A stretch of DNA of 64,000 nucleotides from assembly GCA_944472135.2 (NCBI GenBank), contig OX235270.1:144909632-144973631 (forward strand), read 5' to 3'. The notes under the pieces are model-generated. The model had not been told where the DNA came from and did no database searches. It saw only the letters and a list, made by a program, of their open reading frames with translations. Below, piece by piece: positions 20,844 to 31,747 of the stretch (its first letter is position 1; every line of letters begins with the position of its first letter). The position numbers and the translations under genes are program-made. This DNA is from Trichobilharzia regenti (Eukaryota; Platyhelminthes; Trematoda; Strigeidida; Schistosomatidae).

Positions 20844-22765
20844 AATAGGAGTGGGCCTAATACACTTCCCTGGATTACACCACTACTTACTGGTTTAGGC
20901 CTTGAGATTATCGAGCCAACTTTTGTTATCTGATTCCTGTCACAGAGAAATGATTTTATCCAGCTCAGGAGAGGGTCACATATCCCTAGTGAGCATAACC
21001 TGCTGACTAGCAGATTATGGGGGACTCTATCGAAGGCTTTTGTTATATCGAAATATAGCACAATTACTAGTTCTCTGTTGTCCCTGCTTCGTGTAACTTC
21101 ATTGAAAAAGTCTATGTGACAGGTCACACATGATCTCTTTTTGAGGAATCCGTGTTGTGATGGGTTGATAAGTTCATGTTCTAGTAAGTTGTCTGACACT
21201 TGGTCTTTAACCACTTTCTCCATTATTCGTGATATTACCGGTGTTATATTAATAGGTCTATAGTTGCATGCACTGGTTTTGGCCCCTGCTTTGTGCTTAG
21301 GTAATATGTATGTGGTTTTCCACACTTCAGGATAAGTTCCAGTTTCCAGTGACAGAGTAAATATTCTAAGTAACAAGACTACCATTTCCGTGCTACCATT
21401 TTTGTATATGACAGATGGTATGTCGTCTGTTCCAGTACTGCCATTTGACTTCAATGTCTTAATCGCTGAGTCTATATTTTGTATATTAAAATCTATTTCT
21501 CCTAATTTGTGGTTACTTTTGCAGGTCATTTGGAAATTTGGGGTCGGGTGCACTCTGGTGTCATTGCAAAACCACTCACTGAGGAGTTCACTTATACCTG
21601 GGGATCGTTGTGTATTACACCCCTATGTTCCAAGATGCTTACATTATTGTCTTTACTGCTTTTTAGACGTTTTTGCAATATCCTACAAAGTTCCTGAGTT
21701 TTGGTGTTGTAACTTCATTTTGTGTTTCTCTTCAAGCAGTTTAAGAGTTTCATGTATTTGGTTTAACGCATTAAATTCCTTAAATACATGGTATTTCCTT
21801 TCCAATTTCTTTAGTTTTAGTCGCGTTTTCCGGTCAATAAATGGAGTTGGTGTCTTTAGGGCAGATTTTAGGGGCGCGATTGTGTCTCTTGCTGAGCCAA
21901 CTGTTTTGTAGAAAATCTCAAGTGATGCTTCTAAGTTATTGTTGATGAAGTATTCTTCCCAGTCAGAACTTCTCAACAGATCTGATAGGAATTCCCAATC
22001 AGCATTCTTATAGTCCCTATATTGATAGCGCACCGGGGAATTTTTAGGTGTGTATTTAGTTGTTAGTCGGAGGGGTAGCGTGCAGTACAATATGTTGTGA
22101 TCACTGTTATCGAGTTTATTTCCCACCTCTATCGAGATGGGCTCTATGTTATGACAGAGGATTAAGTCAAGAGTATTTTGGTTCCTTGTAGGGAGGCGTA
22201 CGCACTGCTTCCATCCTCCTATGTCTATAGCTTGTAGTAGCTCTTCATGGATTCTTGGTCCTGTACAGGTATCCCAGTTTACTCCAGGTAAGTTGAAATC
22301 TCCACATACTACTTTGTAGTCGAAGTCCAGCGTGGCTACATGCTCTAGTATTTCTGCAATAGTTATATCAGTCATTTCAGGGCTATTGGGGGGTCTGTAT
22401 ATACATCCCACGAGAATTTTACTTTCGTTTGTGTGGATGCTTATCCACTTAGATTCTGGGAGTTTGTCAGTATTTGGGTTATTGAAAGTATTGGAGTTAG
22501 TGGATTTATAGGCATATATTAAGCAACCGCCTCCTCTTTTGTCAACTCTATCGTTCCTATAGATGTCGTAGTTGTCTATTACTAGCTTTGTGTCAGGTAT
22601 ATCAGTAGTAAGCCAGGTTTCAGTCACCATTATTAGTGTTGGCCGTTCTATGTATGCCAGGCAGCGAAGCGTTGTTATTTTATTAAGGAGAGATCTAGCA
22701 TTCAGGAGCATAATTGTTAGTAAACCAGAGTTATTGGGGGAGAGGTTAACACGGTTACTTGTCAC
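20014..22765 (-). pseudogene. CR1 ORF2 endonuclease-reverse transcriptase (copy F)
   Basis: The first block (21683-22765, 360 codons) is an APE-type endonuclease with LLNARSLLNK, TETWL, GDFNLPGVNW and SDHN. The second (20354-21553) is the reverse transcriptase: NYRPINITPV, FDITKAFDRV, SSGVIQGSVLGPLL and the intact catalytic box YADD. The third (20014-20520) is the C-terminal part with YAQIWNELPMEMR. The blocks are in different frames, so there are shifts between 21553 and 21690 and near 20500. A (TA)n run at 20810-20839 adds a string of Ile-Tyr pairs between motif B and YADD without breaking the frame. Role in life: target-primed reverse transcription of its own RNA. Confidence 0.85.
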
Positions 22766-22770
22766 TATCC

Positions 22771-23259
22771 CTACGTTATGTTTGGAGGGGCTCTGAGGTG
22801 AGACAGAGTCAGTGTGTGTACTATTTCCTGGATGAACTGTGCAGCGAGTGGGGCTATTGTTTGCTGCAGCCGAAAATAATCCTGTTGCATATTTTGACTA
22901 TTAGCATCCATGGGTCGGCATCTGCGTTGATCTACTGGTGATATATGGTCTGCCCTGCAATTTGGGTTGTAGTTTGCTGGACCTAGGTACCCTGTGTTAA
23001 GATTACCCTGGTAGTTGTACCTCATGGGGCTTTCATAGCCGTATGCATATTGGCTCACGTCACTTGTGTGAGTGAAGTTATTGAGGGGATCAAGTGTCGA
23101 CCTATTCTCATTAAGTTGATGAGGTTTAACAAAGATAGTGCGAGAGTCTGGATGAGAATTTTCGTTAATATGGTGCCTATATGAGTCCCGTTTAGTGCTC
23201 CATATATCCCGAGGATCCATTCTACGTTGCATTCCCAAGTTATGTGCGTTGTTATGCAT
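22771..23259 (-). pseudogene. CR1 ORF1 C-terminal part (copy F)
   Basis: The frame encodes a basic, Asn/Tyr/Pro-rich region (QRRMDPRDIW, YGYESPMRYNYQG) that stops six bases before the ORF2 start. The position fits ORF1, the RNA-binding protein of CR1 elements, but no RRM or zinc finger remains in this part. It is fused in frame at 23259 to an endonuclease scrap, so the N-terminal portion is lost. Confidence 0.55.
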
Positions 23260-23800
23260 GAATAAAGTTGGTGTCTTTAGTGCAGACTTCAGGGGTGCGA
23301 TTGAGTCTCTTACCGAACTGATTGTCTTGTAGAAGGTATTTAGTATTACTTCTAAGTTATTATTGGTGAAGTATTCACCCCAGTTTGAGCTTCTCAAGAT
23401 CGTTGGTGGAATTCCCAGTTGGCATTTCGATAGTCCCTATAGTGATAGTAAACCGGGGAACTTTTAGGTGTGTGTTTAGTTGTTAGTTGCAAGGGTAGGG
23501 TGCAGTACAACATGTTTTGATCACTGTTGTCGAGTTTATCCCCCACCTCTGTCGAGATCGGCTCTATTTTGTGGCAGAGGATTAAGTCGAGAATATTGCT
23601 GTGTCGTGTTGGGAGGCGTAGGCACTGCTTCCATCCTCCTACATCTATGGCTTCTAGGATAACCTCGTAGATTCTCGGTCCAGTGCAGGTATCCCAGTTC
23701 ATTCCAGGGAGATCGAAATCGCCAAAAACTAGTTTGTAGTCGAATTTCATCTTAGGCACTATCTATAGAATTTCTCCGTTAACCGTAGCAGTCGCTATAT
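23260..23800 (-). pseudogene. CR1 endonuclease scrap joined to copy F ORF1
   Basis: It matches the copy F endonuclease from GDFNLPG through LPTRNQN, SDHN and PLKSALKTPT, with many substitutions (GDFDLPGMNW, SDQN). The catalytic Asn of GDFN and His of SDH are lost. A frameshift separates 23394-23759 from the next block. It stops at PTLF and runs straight into ORF1 of copy F. Confidence 0.75.
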
Positions 23801-23844
23801 GGCTGTTAGAGGCTCTGAAATAATGATATGTATTCTCATATTAG

Positions 23845-23900
23845 TAATAATAATTTTTATTTCTGTAACAGAAACCAGCCATTTTTACAGGCATGAACAT
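23845..23900 (-). other. CR1 3'-terminal hairpin module
   Basis: On the sense strand GCC and GGC enclose the loop TGTAAAAAT. The second hairpin pairs TTTCTG with CAGAAA, and an ATTATTATTA tail follows. Confidence 0.6.
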
Positions 23901-24424
23901 ATATACCCTTATGAAAACTCATAGGATATATAATATGATTTGTTAATTTAGAAATAAGTTGAATACTGGTAAATGTGAGAGAAACATTTAAAATGAAGTG
24001 TACAAATAAGGAAATAGATGTAGCGTCAAATCTATACTGTGATTGAAAAAAATACATGTCAATTTCACGCGGGAATCATAAATAATTGCGTTAGTTGGGA
24101 AGGTAAGTAGCATTTCTGTACAGGTGCTGACGTGATACATAAGAGATGCAGAATAAACAATAATTATCAGTAAATCATTCAGAAACAGTTTTAAAGTCTA
24201 TTAAACTTTAAATTTACCTGTAAGTACATCATACTTTTGACATTTCCAGTTGTTTATGAGACCCACTTTGAACTTGTCAGCAGATTTTATAATACAGATG
24301 ATCCCGTTATTCACCAGATGAGCTAGCAATATCACGAATAAGTAGAGAACTGCAGCGCTGTATCAGTACCTTCGTTGAAAGCAGTGTGTTTGAAAAGAGA
24401 AGAAGACACAAGAAAACCGGCAGA

Positions 24425-24500
24425 CAGGTGCAGAAGTATATATATATTTCACATAAATTAAGCATTTACATGATTCATATACCGTTTGTACAGGCATGAT
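24425..24500 (-). other. CR1 3'-terminal hairpin module
   Basis: On the sense strand ATGCC pairs with GGTAT around TGTACAAAC. The second stem pairs TCATGTAAAT with ATTTATGTGA, ten pairs of which two are G-U. The tail is (TA)n. Confidence 0.6.
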
Positions 24501-25589
24501 CATATTAGACAAGTGCAGTCTGAAATTGAACACTGTTTTATGAAATTAAAAATTGGAAAATGACCTCTAGAAACTTTATAAGAATAGAACATAAGATTTT
24601 GGTTTAAGTCTAAATTATAATATTTAATATACTCATAGTGAGTCAGATTCATGCGGGAATTATGAAATTTTGCGTTAATGGAAGGTAAGAAGAGAGGTGA
24701 TATACAGGTGCTAGAGTAAGACACACTGGATGCAGACCGTTATTATTATCATTTTATCAATCAATAAGGGTTCGAAAGTTTATAAAAATCCACATTAGAT
24801 GGTAAGTACAGCATTATATTGGTATTAGCAGATAAAAAGGACCAATTGGTCGCAAAGTTAACTTTGCGATGTTGAAAAGAATTCAGAATGGAGTTTGTTC
24901 CGTTGTTCATCGTAAGTGCTAACAATATTCTGGATACCGCTCAAGTAATACGGATGTAGAAAGCAGGATTACTGTCCATTAGCAGTGCTTCAGTGCAATA
25001 CCTTCGAGAAGTGAAGAAAACAGAAGCAGCCAGCAGATAATGATAATTTAAGTAAACAATATGCAATAACCGCAGTGTTAATAATTCAAAATATATAACA
25101 GGCATGGGGTTCATCATTTTTTATTGTTTTTTTTCAAGAAATATTATTTTCCCGATATTTTACAGTCTTTTCCGTGAACAATTAGTTTAAAGTGAAAGAC
25201 AGGAGATAATTTCACCTACTTACGAGGTTTAAAAAGAAATTAAACACAAACGTCAGAGTGCGTGAGCTATGTAAAAGAAAAGCGAGGGCCTAGTAATATA
25301 TGTTTTTCTGAAGTATACAGTTCGGTGTCCTTCTGAAGTAGCGGACTCATACCATTTACTTTCATTCGGGAGTTTGCATTTAAACTTCGGCTCTAGGCAA
25401 TTTTCAACTTCTATTTCTTTTTTTTCACTATTTTTTTACTTTTTTACTTTTTTATTTATTCTCATTTTGCAGAAGCCATCCGAACTCAGGAGCCTTAGCA
25501 ATAGAGTGCTGTCCCACAGATAAGGGTGGTTCACATATGTCCCCACCATCATATACGCTGACTAGCAGTCACCACACTCCCACCTATTC

Positions 25590-25862
25590 ATATAAAAATA
25601 AATTTACATGAAAATGCATGCCACTTTTCCAGGCACGATCAAGTATGATATAATGTCAAATCGTAGACTGTCTACAAGTTATTAATGTTTCAACAGTTAA
25701 ATATTTGATATATATATATACCGTTTCATTTCCATCCCGTGGTTGTAGGTATACGATAACCAACCAATATCGAGGTAAGTACAACGTTTACAAGGGATTA
25801 AGAAGCTGTTTTAGAAAAGTAAAAGTGCTTAGGTAAATCAATAAAGTGCAATGAAATAGGTA
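25590..25862 (-). mobile_element. CR1 3' segment, family A (outer part)
   Basis: It aligns with 9355-9710 with an internal loss. BEL copy C interrupts it, and it resumes at 29817. The 3' module is degenerate (TCCAGGCA). Confidence 0.65.
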
Positions 25863-26220
25863 TGTCAATGGAGTTGATGATTGAACGACCAATTCTTGGT
25901 TGTTTGCTCAAAATCAACTTCCCCAATTTTCGCGGAGGCATCAATACGACAGTCATCGTCTCATCGGTCGCTGTCCAGTAAGAAGAGTAAAACATCGTCA
26001 GAAATAATATTATGATTTATTATTGTAATATTTGTTCACAGAAATTAGTTCAATTAGTATTTTTATATGTTGGTGTAACAATATAGAATTCTCAAGCGGC
26101 CAATCGGTGCTTTGGTTTATTCGTCCGTTATAACTAAGCATTTCTGAAATCTTCGAAGAACAGCGTGGGCCCGAGCGTAGCAAGAGCTGGGCATTAACGG
26201 TTTATGAGACGTGATTGACA
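25863..26220 (+). repeat. 5' LTR of BEL copy C
   Basis: It runs from TGTCAATGG to GATTGACA. It differs from the 3' LTR at a handful of positions, which suggests some time since insertion. Confidence 0.9.
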
Positions 26221-26364
26221 GTTTCTGACGATGGAAACAGATCTGGCGGATTCAAACAGTTGGTGAAAGTTTGGATAGTCGCCGTTCATCTTTCCTGGTG
26301 CCGGTCAAGTCCTCTCTGAACAAGAAATATCTGGAACGTTTTTGGAATTGGGTCAAGTTCAACA

Positions 26365-28383
26365 ATGCCTGGGTCAAAGAAGGGACAGAGCGCCTTGGAT
26401 GCAAACAGGAAAGTAAGTCATGGTGACTTGTTTGTTAATTGTAACGATGTGTCTGATGTTAAGCATGACATGGTTGATGTTACTGTTTCGCCGTTCAGGG
26501 ATAATAGGAACATCAAACTCCCTAAATTTGAACCACGGCGTTTTGATGGAAACCCAGCTGATTATTTACAATTTGTAAAGGAGTTTGAGATCATGTTGAG
26601 TAGTTTTCTATTAAGTGATGAATTGAAGTTAATGTATTTGATGAGATATTGCACTGGAGATGCTTCAAGAGCTATACAGTGCTGTGAGCTCATGCCCCAT
26701 AATGACGGATACGCTGAGGCTATGAGCATATTACGTCAAAGGTTTGGAAGACCTTCGATGATTGTAAGGAACGTATACGAAGCTGTCAAAGGTGACGGCA
26801 GTCAACTTCAAGATGACTCCAAGGCACTTACTGAGGTTTTAGATAATCATATGACTTATAAGAATACCTTGATTTCTATGAATTGCATGAGTGACATCAA
26901 CTCGAGTTTTACACTAGAAGTAATAGCAAGACGTCTACCTACTCGACTGCAAAGGAAGTGGGTGAAGATGAGCTCCCGTATGGAGGATGAGGGTATCGAG
27001 CCAAAGTTTGATGATATCCTGAAACTAGTAAAAGATAGTGTCAATCAATCTGTGAGCAAGTTTGCCAGTATATTGAACCTCACCCCTAGAATAGAGCAGT
27101 CTGAGAGCAAAATGCAATCATTGAAGACAAATAGGCCTCAGAGAGGTGGATATCGAGAAGGCTCCATGATGTCTAGTAATGCATATAGACCTAGTGAGTG
27201 TAACAGGTTTCGTAGTACCTCATCAACAGATAAGTTACAAGATGCAAGACAAACACGGTTGTGTTTTACACGTGTGCAAGAGGTGCATACAGAAGTGAAC
27301 TGTGAATCAGTGAGCAAGTTCAGTGATAAGCTAAATGTAAACTCCAAGCCTGACTCCAAATTGTGTGATGATAACGGTGCGGTGAAGAAGTCTGTAGTTG
27401 CAACTGGTAAGCCATTGTTGAATATAGTGTCACAGAATGGAATTATTGCTTCAGAGTGCAGTTCTGACCCTGCAAGTTTACAAGGTATTACTAGTCAGAG
27501 TGAAGTTATAAAACCTTTTAGGAATTGCGAGGAGGAACCAAAATTGTCTACTTCTGTTATTAAAGAGCTTGAAAATGATAAAGTTGACGGTAAAGTGAAT
27601 ATTTGTGGTAATGATCATGATGGTGCAGATTTGTCTTTGGTTGATCATGATGAAATGGAGAGTATGCCTACTACCGCTAAGTTAAATAAAGGTTCTGTAC
27701 AACTACAACGTGAAGTAGAAATAAATGCAGGTGCAGTTGCAGAAGGCATGCATACTTGTTAGACCGTCAGTGTGATTGATCAACATGTAGCCCACCTATC
27801 ATCAGATGCTATTGCTAAACCTGAGCTGATAGTAAAAGACACCAGTGGTGGTGGTCTTGCATGTAGACAAACTTCTGAAAGCCGAGCAACAACAGCTTCT
27901 GATCCACCACTAAGTTCATCACCTTGTGTCACTCAGTCGTCGTTGGTGCTGTCATCCACAATGAAAAAGACGCCCATCAACTCAAGTATCTTGTGCAATG
28001 ACTATGCTAGTATCAGTTCGTTTGAAAGGACGAATATCAATGGTCAGTTTAGTGAGGATAAGCCAAGTGTAAACGAGAGAGTAATTGTTAAATTGACTTG
28101 CACGAACAATGGCATTTCTAGTTTCAAGTTACTATTTGAATGTTATTATCTTTGGTGTAAATTACTCTGTTTCTACACTTCGTTGATGAGATATGTCGTG
28201 TGTTTGTTCGTCATCTATATTCTACAATACAATGACATGGGCGTGTTGCCGTTCAGATTTGAGGATATAGCTCATAGAAGGAAGTTAGCAAATGAACTCC
28301 TCGACGATTTTCCGACCCAGAGCGTCAACCTGAGAAGGGTTATAGGCGTACTGCTGTTAGTCCTACAGTTCTTCAAAGGGTAG
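26365..28383 (+). pseudogene. gag: BEL gag with C-terminal hydrophobic segment, one in-frame TAG (copy C)
   Basis: From MPGSKKGQ the frame is open for 465 codons, meets TAG at 27760-27762 after GMHTC, and then continues in the same frame to the end, with no other stop. The DUF1759-like gag core is at residues 49-230. The hydrophobic Cys-rich segment (LWCKLLCFYTSLMRYVVCL) lies near the end. It reads past the DDFPT end of copy D into QSVNLRRV, which is the first post-gag module. The break falls within about 20 codons of the frameshift in copy A. Confidence 0.85.
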
Positions 28384-28755
28384 CGCATCAATGAGCAGCC
28401 AAACGCGCTGTGTGTGATTTTATGCATATGTTGTATATACTGAATTGGTATCATCTGTCATCTAGCTGTTGGTAATTCTGTTTGTGTCCGGACGACTTCC
28501 ACTTGGATCATCAACCTGAGAAGGGTTGTAGGCGTACTGCTGTAAGTCCTACAGTTCTTTAAGGGTAGTTTGTCGTGCCAGAATCCACCATTTTGATGTG
28601 TTGATTGTACATATGTTTGTGTTAAATAATTGTGTGAGTTCCAATCGATGTAATTGTTGGTTAATCTGTTTGTGTCCGGACATTCCACAAATTACAATCG
28701 TCAACCTGAGAAGATTAGTAGGCGTACTGGTGTAAGTCCTGCAATTCTTCAAAGG
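28317..28755 (+). repeat. three copies of the ~190-bp post-gag module (copy C)
   Basis: The core TCAACCTGAGAAGG recurs at about 28328, 28514 and 28699. Each module carries GGCGTACTG-TGTTAGTC or GTAAGTC and then CCTRCARTTCTT. GTAAGT and CCTACAG look like a 5' and a 3' splice site only a few bases apart. I see no coding sense in the block. Confidence 0.7.
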
Positions 28756-29425
28756 AATTCCACCAAGACATGAACTGCGAGTTTGTGTGTACTATTTGTA
28801 AATACGTGTGGTGTGTCATATCAATTGGTGTTTTTTGGATTCATTGTGTTTACTTGTTTTCGTATCTTGTTGTTATTGCGTAATTTTGTTAAAATTTTCG
28901 TCGTGATTACTTCTGAAGTTGTTTCGAGTCTTCTACGTCCATGAATGAATAGATTGATGTTAAGGACAGCAGATGGGTCGTATACGCCGGGGAGGCTAGG
29001 CTATTGCTGAGAATGAAATGCATACGGAGATAATTGTTAGCTGAGGTCCGACACGCCGGGGAGAAAGAGTGTAAACGACTGAGGCTCGCATGCGTCACCG
29101 CTACTAGAACTGAGGCAGAATGAGTGACAAGCGATTTCAGTGGTAATTGGTAGTGAGTAGATAAGAGGATGTGCGTAGAGTATCATGAGTTTGTGCTATG
29201 GTCACGTTGAATTCTGCAAGAGTCATTCTAGCAAGTGGCGATTGTGTTGCAAGATGTCAAGTGGGGGTCTCTATCTGGAGGCGCAGGTCGTCATTGATGT
29301 GTGAGATTGTGCTGTGAGTATGCTTGTGGTGTGTTGGCTTTTCTGTTTGTTTTCCATTTCAGCTCTGTCCGTGTGACCCAGGTTCTCGCAATGGCATCCA
29401 AGTCAACGTGCATTGGTCGTGAAGG

Positions 29426-29449
29426 AAAAAAGGGTTGGATCCCTTTTTT
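29426..29449 (+). other. inverted repeat beside the BEL polypurine region
   Basis: AAAAAAGGG and CCCTTTTTT form a nine-pair stem with a six-base loop, nine bases before the 3' LTR, followed by CCGGGGAG. The same arrangement lies next to the 3' LTR in copies B and D; copies A and E have imperfect versions. Confidence 0.6.
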
Positions 29450-29458
29450 GCCGGGGAG

Positions 29459-29816
29459 TGTCAATGGAGTTTATGATTGAACGACCAATTCTTGGTTGTT
29501 TGCTCAAAATCAACTTCCCCAATTTTCGCGGAGGCATCAATACGACAGTCATCGTCTCATCGGTCGCTGTTCAGTAAGAAGAGTAAAACATCGTCAGAAA
29601 TAATATTATGATTTATTATTGTAATATTTGTTCACAGAAATTAGTTCAATTAGTATTTTTATATGTTGGTGTAACAATATAGAATTCTCAAGCGACCAAT
29701 CGGTGTTTTGGTTTATTCGTCCGTTATAACTAAGCATTTCTGAAAACTTCAAGGAACAGCGTGAGCCCGAGCGTAGTAACAGCTGGGCATTAATGTTTTA
29801 TGAGACGTGGCTGACA
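29459..29816 (+). repeat. 3' LTR of BEL copy C
   Basis: It runs from TGTCAATGG to GGCTGACA and pairs with the LTR at 25863-26220. Confidence 0.9.
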
Positions 29817-30005
29817 AGGTTATTGCAAGTATCACTAATAAATGCATTAATAATGGATATTCCATAGGCTGGCAAAGTTCATTTGCAATGTATAATGCTT
29901 ACTGTACAGTTTGCACCGTCATGATGTCCACTTTTCGTTTTAATACATTTATCCTCATGCCGGTCTTTTTATTTTATACCTTTTTGTGCATTTGGTGCAC
30001 AACCG
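29817..30005 (-). mobile_element. CR1 3' segment, family A (inner part)
   Basis: It continues the segment at 25590-25862 across the BEL insertion and ends at GGTGCACAACCG, the limit also seen at 33955 and 35095. Confidence 0.65.
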
Positions 30006-30202
30006 TACCCTACAAGTTTCTGTATCGCGGTACGTTCATCGTTTGCGTTACATTTTTACGTGATTCGTTACATAAAATTTATCTTGTTGTAATACTTGCA
30101 CAAGTACTATACCACTTCCATACTTGTAACCATTGACTACCATATCTAATAGTTATGGTTAATCAAAGTAAAAAGCAATGAACCCAATCCCTTGTAAAAC
30201 TG

Positions 30203-31747
30203 GTGTCTAATTTAACGTCCTTGGCTGCTACATCAAGCAACACACCCCCTACAAACGGCTATAGTGAGTCACATAACTCACTTGTATGCCGTAAGCGTCG
30301 AGCTGGAACTGAGGATAAAACTGTACTGACAACTAGTATAAGCACTACTCCTAAAAATTCAGTACCCTCTGCTCATACAGAACTCCTCCCATCACCTTAT
30401 GTACTTATCGAAAAACTCCAGCCATCAAGCTCTTTTTCAGTACTATCTTCAGAAATAGAACTTCTAAAGTTGTCTATAGGAGAACTTAAGGCTGAGTTGA
30501 GGCAAATAAAAAACAGTAAGCCAGTAAATGCTGGAAACATCGAAACTAATACCGAGATATCCAAATTATCAGATCAGATCAGCGATATATCTAATCGATA
30601 TCAGATCGCAGGTCTGTGAACTGACACCTCTAACTATCCTCATGAAAACTGTAAACCTTAACAAGCTTGACACAGAATCGGTAACTAAGGTAGATAACCT
30701 CATTAACTTTGTTACCACAGAAGTAACAAAACGACTCGACGCAAAACTGAGTGCTATTGTCTACAACGTTCCGGACAATGAGGCACTAAAAAAGGTACAG
30801 CGCATCTTACTTAGTGAAGCGAAAATGCCTAACTCCAAGACTAAGTGCTATAGGCTGAAGAAGAGTCAACATGAAAAGTGTTGTCCTATTCGTTTTCAGT
30901 TCGAAACACCGGCAGAGACCAGAAAATTCATCCACTCCCAACACACCCTATCGCAAGCCAGAAACTACAAACATATAAAGGTCGGGGTGGACAAAACAGT
31001 CATAGAAAGGCGCGCATACAAATATCTCGCTAAGACTAATTGTGAAATAGGTAATAGGACATTGCAAGCAGCCATTATTCCCAACCCTGTGAAAGATACA
31101 GTAGACCCCACCGCATCACCCCTCTCAAAACACACAGGATTATCCCATCAGAGTGCAACACCAGCCGAAAGGCCACTAGACTGTAACCAAATAATAAAAC
31201 CATACCACCCATCACCGCAGAATCTAAAATGCCACTAAATAACCCCAGAAAAAAAGTCAAAACCCCCCGAAATTCGACACTGTCCTCTCCTAGCCATAAC
31301 TCCATTGGTAAAGATAAGGAAAATATGCCCCTAAATCATACCAACAAAAACAGTGGCAGCTTAAATAAGCCCACACTCCCCACGGTCAATAGTATTAGCA
31401 CTCACAACGTGCTAAATCGCACCATGGCACACACTAATATCCAATGTCACAACAATGTCACCCTCAAAAGTACAAGTGGTAATAGTCAGAACTCGGCTAT
31501 CAACAACTCAGGGTCTTCAGAGTATGGCACACAAACAAATTTTGACCGGATATATGGTACAAGTCTGCTGGGAACTAACCCACAATGCAGTACACACGAA
31601 ACCCACACAAGGACACAACTAGCATCAAACAATAGGTGGAATAATAAGCCATGGTCATCACAAGGATCCAATCATTTTTTATCCCCCGCGTCCCTGTCAG
31701 CGTTGAAAAAACAGCTGGTAGGGATGTTAACACTCCTAAACCACTAG
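30203..31747 (+). pseudogene. CR1 ORF1, RRM-like RNA-binding protein (copy G)
   Basis: Three overlapping blocks in different frames (30203-30619, 30528-31238, 31229-31747) together make one ORF1. The first block ends in a coiled-coil-like Leu/Ile/Lys-rich stretch (LSSEIELLKLSIGELKAEL). The second has an RRM-like domain of the kind found in Jockey/CR1 ORF1 proteins: AIVYNVPDNEALKKVQ, then CYRLKKS, CPIRFQFETPAETRKFI and VDKTVIERRA. The third is Asn/Ser/Thr-rich and basic. Frameshifts lie near 30600 and 31235. The expected role is binding of the element RNA. Confidence 0.75.

Larger units (their letters stand above)
19077..23259 (-). mobile_element. CR1-type non-LTR retrotransposon, copy F
   Basis: In sense order it holds the end of ORF1, an almost complete ORF2 (endonuclease and reverse transcriptase) and a 3' UTR of about 0.9 kb with two conserved RNA motifs. 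The 3' end lies in the Gypsy LTR. The 5' part of ORF1 is replaced by an endonuclease scrap from a related copy. ORF2 has two or more frameshifts. Confidence 0.8.
23820..25589. other. gene-free stretch of decayed CR1 3' ends
   Basis: No coding frame is credible. Two CR1 3' modules in minus orientation are visible (TACAGGCA at 23886 and 24489), and a degenerate one lies at 25097. After each of the first two, a homologous stretch follows: 24066-24150 and 24655-24745 share GCGGGAAT, AAGGTAAG and TACAGGTGCT in the same order. This is an old duplicated 3' UTR. From 25110 to 25560 I see AT- and T-rich sequence; 25500-25585 resembles the foldback spacer at 34320-34400. Confidence 0.5.
25863..29816 (+). 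mobile_element. BEL gag-only LTR retrotransposon, copy C, complete
   Basis: Both 358-bp LTRs are present with TG and CA ends. The flanking five bases are AGGTA (25858-25862) and AGGTT (29817-29821), a target duplication with one later change. Joining the flanks restores the family A CR1 segment (compare 9705-9735), so the insertion is younger than that CR1 copy. Internally it has gag, three post-gag modules and a hairpin beside the 3' LTR. No pol is present. Confidence 0.9.

Noticed and set aside
25863..26400. A classical tRNA primer-binding site right after the BEL LTR
   Set aside because: The bases after the LTR (GTTTCTGACG) do not start with TGG. The nearest TGGCGG is about 25 bases away and is not kept in copy A.
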